NCBI GenBank assembly: GCA_017650255.1
Contig: JAGCFG010000105.1
Span: forward strand, 1-8,150
Direction: 5' to 3'
Source of the DNA: Alphaproteobacteria bacterium
GTDB taxonomy: Bacteria; Pseudomonadota; Alphaproteobacteria; RF32; CAG-239
Length of the DNA: 8,150 nt
Part shown: positions 5,591 to 8,150 of the stretch, one piece after another
Position numbering within the stretch: position 1 is the stretch's first letter
Layout: every line of letters starts with the position of its first letter
Translations under genes and position numbers: made by a program
Notes under the pieces: generated by a model
Told to the model about the DNA's origin: nothing
Seen by the model: only the letters and a program-made list of their open reading frames with translations
Databases searched by the model: none

Positions 5591-8150
5591 ATGACAGAAG
5601 AAACTAACCAAGAAAATATTATTGACAATGTTGTCGACAAACCGGCACAAGATATAACTCCGGTAGACATTTCGGAAGAAATGCGCCGTTCATATCTTGA
5701 CTATGCCATGAGTGTAATCGTCTCTCGTGCGTTGCCTGATGTCCGCGATGGCTTAAAACCTGTTCACCGTCGTATCATCTATTCGATGTATGAAAACGGC
5801 TATGACTACAATCGTCCGTTCCGCAAATCAGCCCGCATCGTCGGTGATGTTTTGGGTAAATATCACCCGCACGGCGACAGCTCGGTATATGATGCAATGG
5901 TTCGTATGGCACAGCCTTTCTCCATGCGTGTCCCGATGGTTGACGGACAAGGAAACTTTGGCTCAATGGATGGTGACGGCGCCGCCGCCATGCGTTATAC
6001 AGAGGCACGTTTGGCAAAAGTTGCCCATGCTTTGATTGAGGACATTGACCAAGACACCGTTGACTTTATGCCCAACTATGACGAAAGTTTGCAAGAGCCG
6101 ACAGTTTTGCCTGCACGCTATCCGAACCTGCTTGTCAACGGCACCAACGGTATTGCCGTAGGTATGGCCACCAACATTCCTCCTCACAACTTGGGCGAGG
6201 TAATTTCTGCCTGCTGTGCCTATATTGACAATCCGGATATCACCATTGATGAGCTCATCCACTACATCCCCGGACCGGATTTTCCGACCGGAGGCTTAAT
6301 TTTGGGGCAGAGCGGGGCGAAGTCGGCATATTATACCGGCAGAGGCTCTGTTTTGATGCGCGCAAAATGCACCATTGAAGAAATCCGCAAAGATCGTGAG
6401 GCAATCATTGTTCACGAAATTCCGTATCAGGTCAACAAAGCCGCGATGGTTCAGCGTATTGCTGAGTTGGTAAAAGAAAAGAAAGTCGAAGGTATTTCAG
6501 ATATTCGTGATGAATCCGACCGTCAAGGCGTTCGCGTAGTTATTGAGGTCAAAAAAGATTTTCAAGCTGATGTGATTTTGAACCAATTATACAAATTGAC
6601 ACCTCTGCAAACCAGTTTTGGTATGAACATGCTCGCCATCAACGGCGGTCGTCCGATGATGTTGAACTTAAGAGACATTATCGCTGCGTTCATCGAGTTC
6701 CGCGAAGAGGTAATCCGTCGCCGCACCATTTATGAACTGAACAAAGCTCGCGATCGTGCGCATACTTTGGTCGGTTTGGCGATTGCGGTTGAAAATATCG
6801 ACCCTGTAATCGAGCTTATCCGCACCGCTCCTTCTCCGCAAGAGGCAAAAGATGCCTTGCTTTCAAGAGCATGGCCGGCAGGCGATGTTGAGCCTTTGGT
6901 AATCTTGATTGACGAGCCGGATCGCAAAGTTGAAAACGGACACTATTATCTGTCCGAGGCACAAGCAAAAGCCATTTTGGACTTGAGATTGCAACGTTTG
7001 ACAGGTTTGGAGCGCGACAAAATCCACCAAGAATTATACAGTTTGGGTGACGAAATCAAAGAATGTCTCTCCATTTTGGGCAGCCGCGAAAAACTCTATG
7101 GCATTATGCGCGACGAGTTAGTTGCCATCAAAGAAGAATATGCAACTCCGCGCTTGACCAAAATTGAAGAATTTGAATTTGAGCAAGATGTTGAGTCTTT
7201 GATTCAGCGCGAAGATATGGTTGTAACCGTTACCGAGGCCGGCTATATCAAACGCGTTCCGCTTAATGCCTACAAAGCGCAAAAACGCGGTGGTAAAGGC
7301 AAATCGGGCATGACTACAAAAGAAGAAGATTTTGTATCTCGCTTGTTTGTAACTTCTACCCACACGCCGGTTTTGTTCTTCTCGTCCAAAGGTTTGGTTT
7401 ACAAGCTCAAAGTATATAAACTTCCGCTCGGATCACCGACCTCAAAAGGCAAACCTTTTGTAAACCTGTTGCCGCTTGACGAGGGTGAGAACATCACCAC
7501 CATTATGCCGTTACCGGAAAAAGAGGAAGATTGCAAGAACTTGTCTATCATGTTTGCCACCAAGAGCGGTATGGTTCGTCGAAACAGCCTTATGGACTTT
7601 GTAAACATTCAGTCCAACGGTAAAATTGCGATGAAACTCGACGCTGACGACAAGCTGATTAATGTTCGCATCTGCACCGAAAAAGACGATGTAATGCTTG
7701 CCACCCGCAGCGGTAAGTGCATCCGCTTCCCAGTGACCGAAGTCCGCGTCTTTGTTGGACGCAACTCTGTCGGTGTCCGCGGCATTAAACTTGCCGGAAA
7801 AGACGAAGTTATTTCCATGTCTGTCCTAAACCACAGTGATGCCACATCAGAGCAACGCGAAGAATATTCTAAGATTGTCTCTGCCATCAAACATATGGAA
7901 GCTGAACACGGTGGCGAAGCCGGTATTAGAGCCGAAGACACAGGTCTGTTACAGACATTGACCGCTGAGCAGTTCGAAGAGATGAAAGCCAACGAGCAGT
8001 TTATTTTGAGTGTTACCTGCACCGGCTATGGCAAACGTTCATCTTCTTACGAATATCGTGTTACCGGTCGCGGCGGTTCGGGCATTGCCAACATGGAAAT
8101 GTCTCCGCGCAACAAAGAGGTTGTAAGCTCATTCCCGATTGAGAACGACA
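5591..8150 (+). CDS. gyrA: DNA gyrase subunit A (partial, C-terminus outside window)
   Basis: The frame is open from ATG 5591 to the window end, 853 codons, with no frameshift. GyrA cuts and rejoins DNA in the A2B2 gyrase that introduces negative supercoils. After a tail 14 residues longer than in E. coli comes the breakage-reunion domain, with AAMRYTE at 132-138; Y136 is the active-site tyrosine (E. coli Y122) next to R135. The quinolone region [10 protein letters not shown] (92-101) keeps serine and aspartate at the E. coli 83 and 87 positions (S97, D101). The C-terminal pinwheel carries the GyrA box as QKRGGKG at 564-570, which marks gyrase rather than ParC and varies from QRRGGKG. Roughly residues 750-800 form an acidic, helix-prone insert absent from E. 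coli GyrA and similar to alphaproteobacterial gyrases, followed by [20 protein letters not shown]. It follows the binding-protein gene by three bases. Confidence 0.97.
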   Translation, partial: MTEETNQENIIDNVVDKPAQDITPVDISEEMRRSYLDYAMSVIVSRALPDVRDGLKPVHRRIIYSMYENGYDYNRPFRKSARIVGDVLGKYHPHGDSSVYDAMVRMAQPFSMRVPMVDGQGNFGSMDGDGAAAMRYTEARLAKVAHALIEDIDQDTVDFMPNYDESLQEPTVLPARYPNLLVNGTNGIAVGMATNIPPHNLGEVISACCAYIDNPDITIDELIHYIPGPDFPTGGLILGQSGAKSAYYTGRGSVLMRAKCTIEEIRKDREAIIVHEIPYQVNKAAMVQRIAELVKEKKVEGISDIRDESDRQGVRVVIEVKKDFQADVILNQLYKLTPLQTSFGMNMLAINGGRPMMLNLRDIIAAFIEFREEVIRRRTIYELNKARDRAHTLVGLAIAVENIDPVIELIRTAPSPQEAKDALLSRAWPAGDVEPLVILIDEPDRKVENGHYYLSEAQAKAILDLRLQRLTGLERDKIHQELYSLGDEIKECLSILGSREKLYGIMRDELVAIKEEYATPRLTKIEEFEFEQDVESLIQREDMVVTVTEAGYIKRVPLNAYKAQKRGGKGKSGMTTKEEDFVSRLFVTSTHTPVLFFSSKGLVYKLKVYKLPLGSPTSKGKPFVNLLPLDEGENITTIMPLPEKEEDCKNLSIMFATKSGMVRRNSLMDFVNIQSNGKIAMKLDADDKLINVRICTEKDDVMLATRSGKCIRFPVTEVRVFVGRNSVGVRGIKLAGKDEVISMSVLNHSDATSEQREEYSKIVSAIKHMEAEHGGEAGIRAEDTGLLQTLTAEQFEEMKANEQFILSVTCTGYGKRSSSYEYRVTGRGGSGIANMEMSPRNKEVVSSFPIEND

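Noticed and set aside
7609..8022. 137-codon minus-strand open frame
   Set aside because: It is antisense inside gyrA, whose own frame is intact and strongly conserved.

Overview
The window looks like an ordinary chromosomal stretch from an AT-rich Gram-negative bacterium, most likely an uncultured, possibly host-associated alphaproteobacterium. This rests on a full lipid A/Kdo gene set (outer membrane), the order DUF374 acyltransferase - waaA - lpxK, and a GyrA with an extra segment in its C-terminal domain like that of alphaproteobacterial gyrases. TGA is used as a stop (end of waaA), so the code is standard. The taxonomic call is inference, not a database result.

Layout. Positions 1-438 (minus strand) hold the N-terminal part of a small membrane protein with a bacterial PH-like domain, cut by the window edge. 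Positions 439-1155 have no protein gene that I accept. They contain one copy of a dispersed palindromic repeat (576-677), a 56-bp direct repeat (707-762 and 879-934), three terminator hairpins, and a minus-strand tRNA-Thr(UGU) with its own strong promoter. Positions 1156-4120 are a tight plus-strand lipid A operon: a DUF374 lysophospholipid-acyltransferase-like gene, waaA (Kdo transferase) and lpxK (lipid A 4'-kinase), joined by a 2-base gap and a 4-base overlap. Positions 4121-4495 are noncoding. They hold a second, inverted copy of the palindromic repeat and a pair of similar short AT-rich motifs. Positions 4496-8150 hold a lipoprotein-type periplasmic solute-binding protein followed after 3 bases by gyrA, which runs off the window.

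How the genes work together. lpxK phosphorylates the disaccharide precursor to lipid IVA, waaA adds Kdo, and the DUF374 protein is a good candidate for an acyl chain addition in the same pathway. The binding protein has no transporter partners in view and appears to be co-transcribed with gyrA, which has no obvious functional link.

I did not find a new multi-gene system. The most interesting signals are noncoding: the two repeat copies, whose stems are kept while their bases change, and the duplicated 3' end of tRNA-Thr with its terminator, which resembles an integration or duplication scar.
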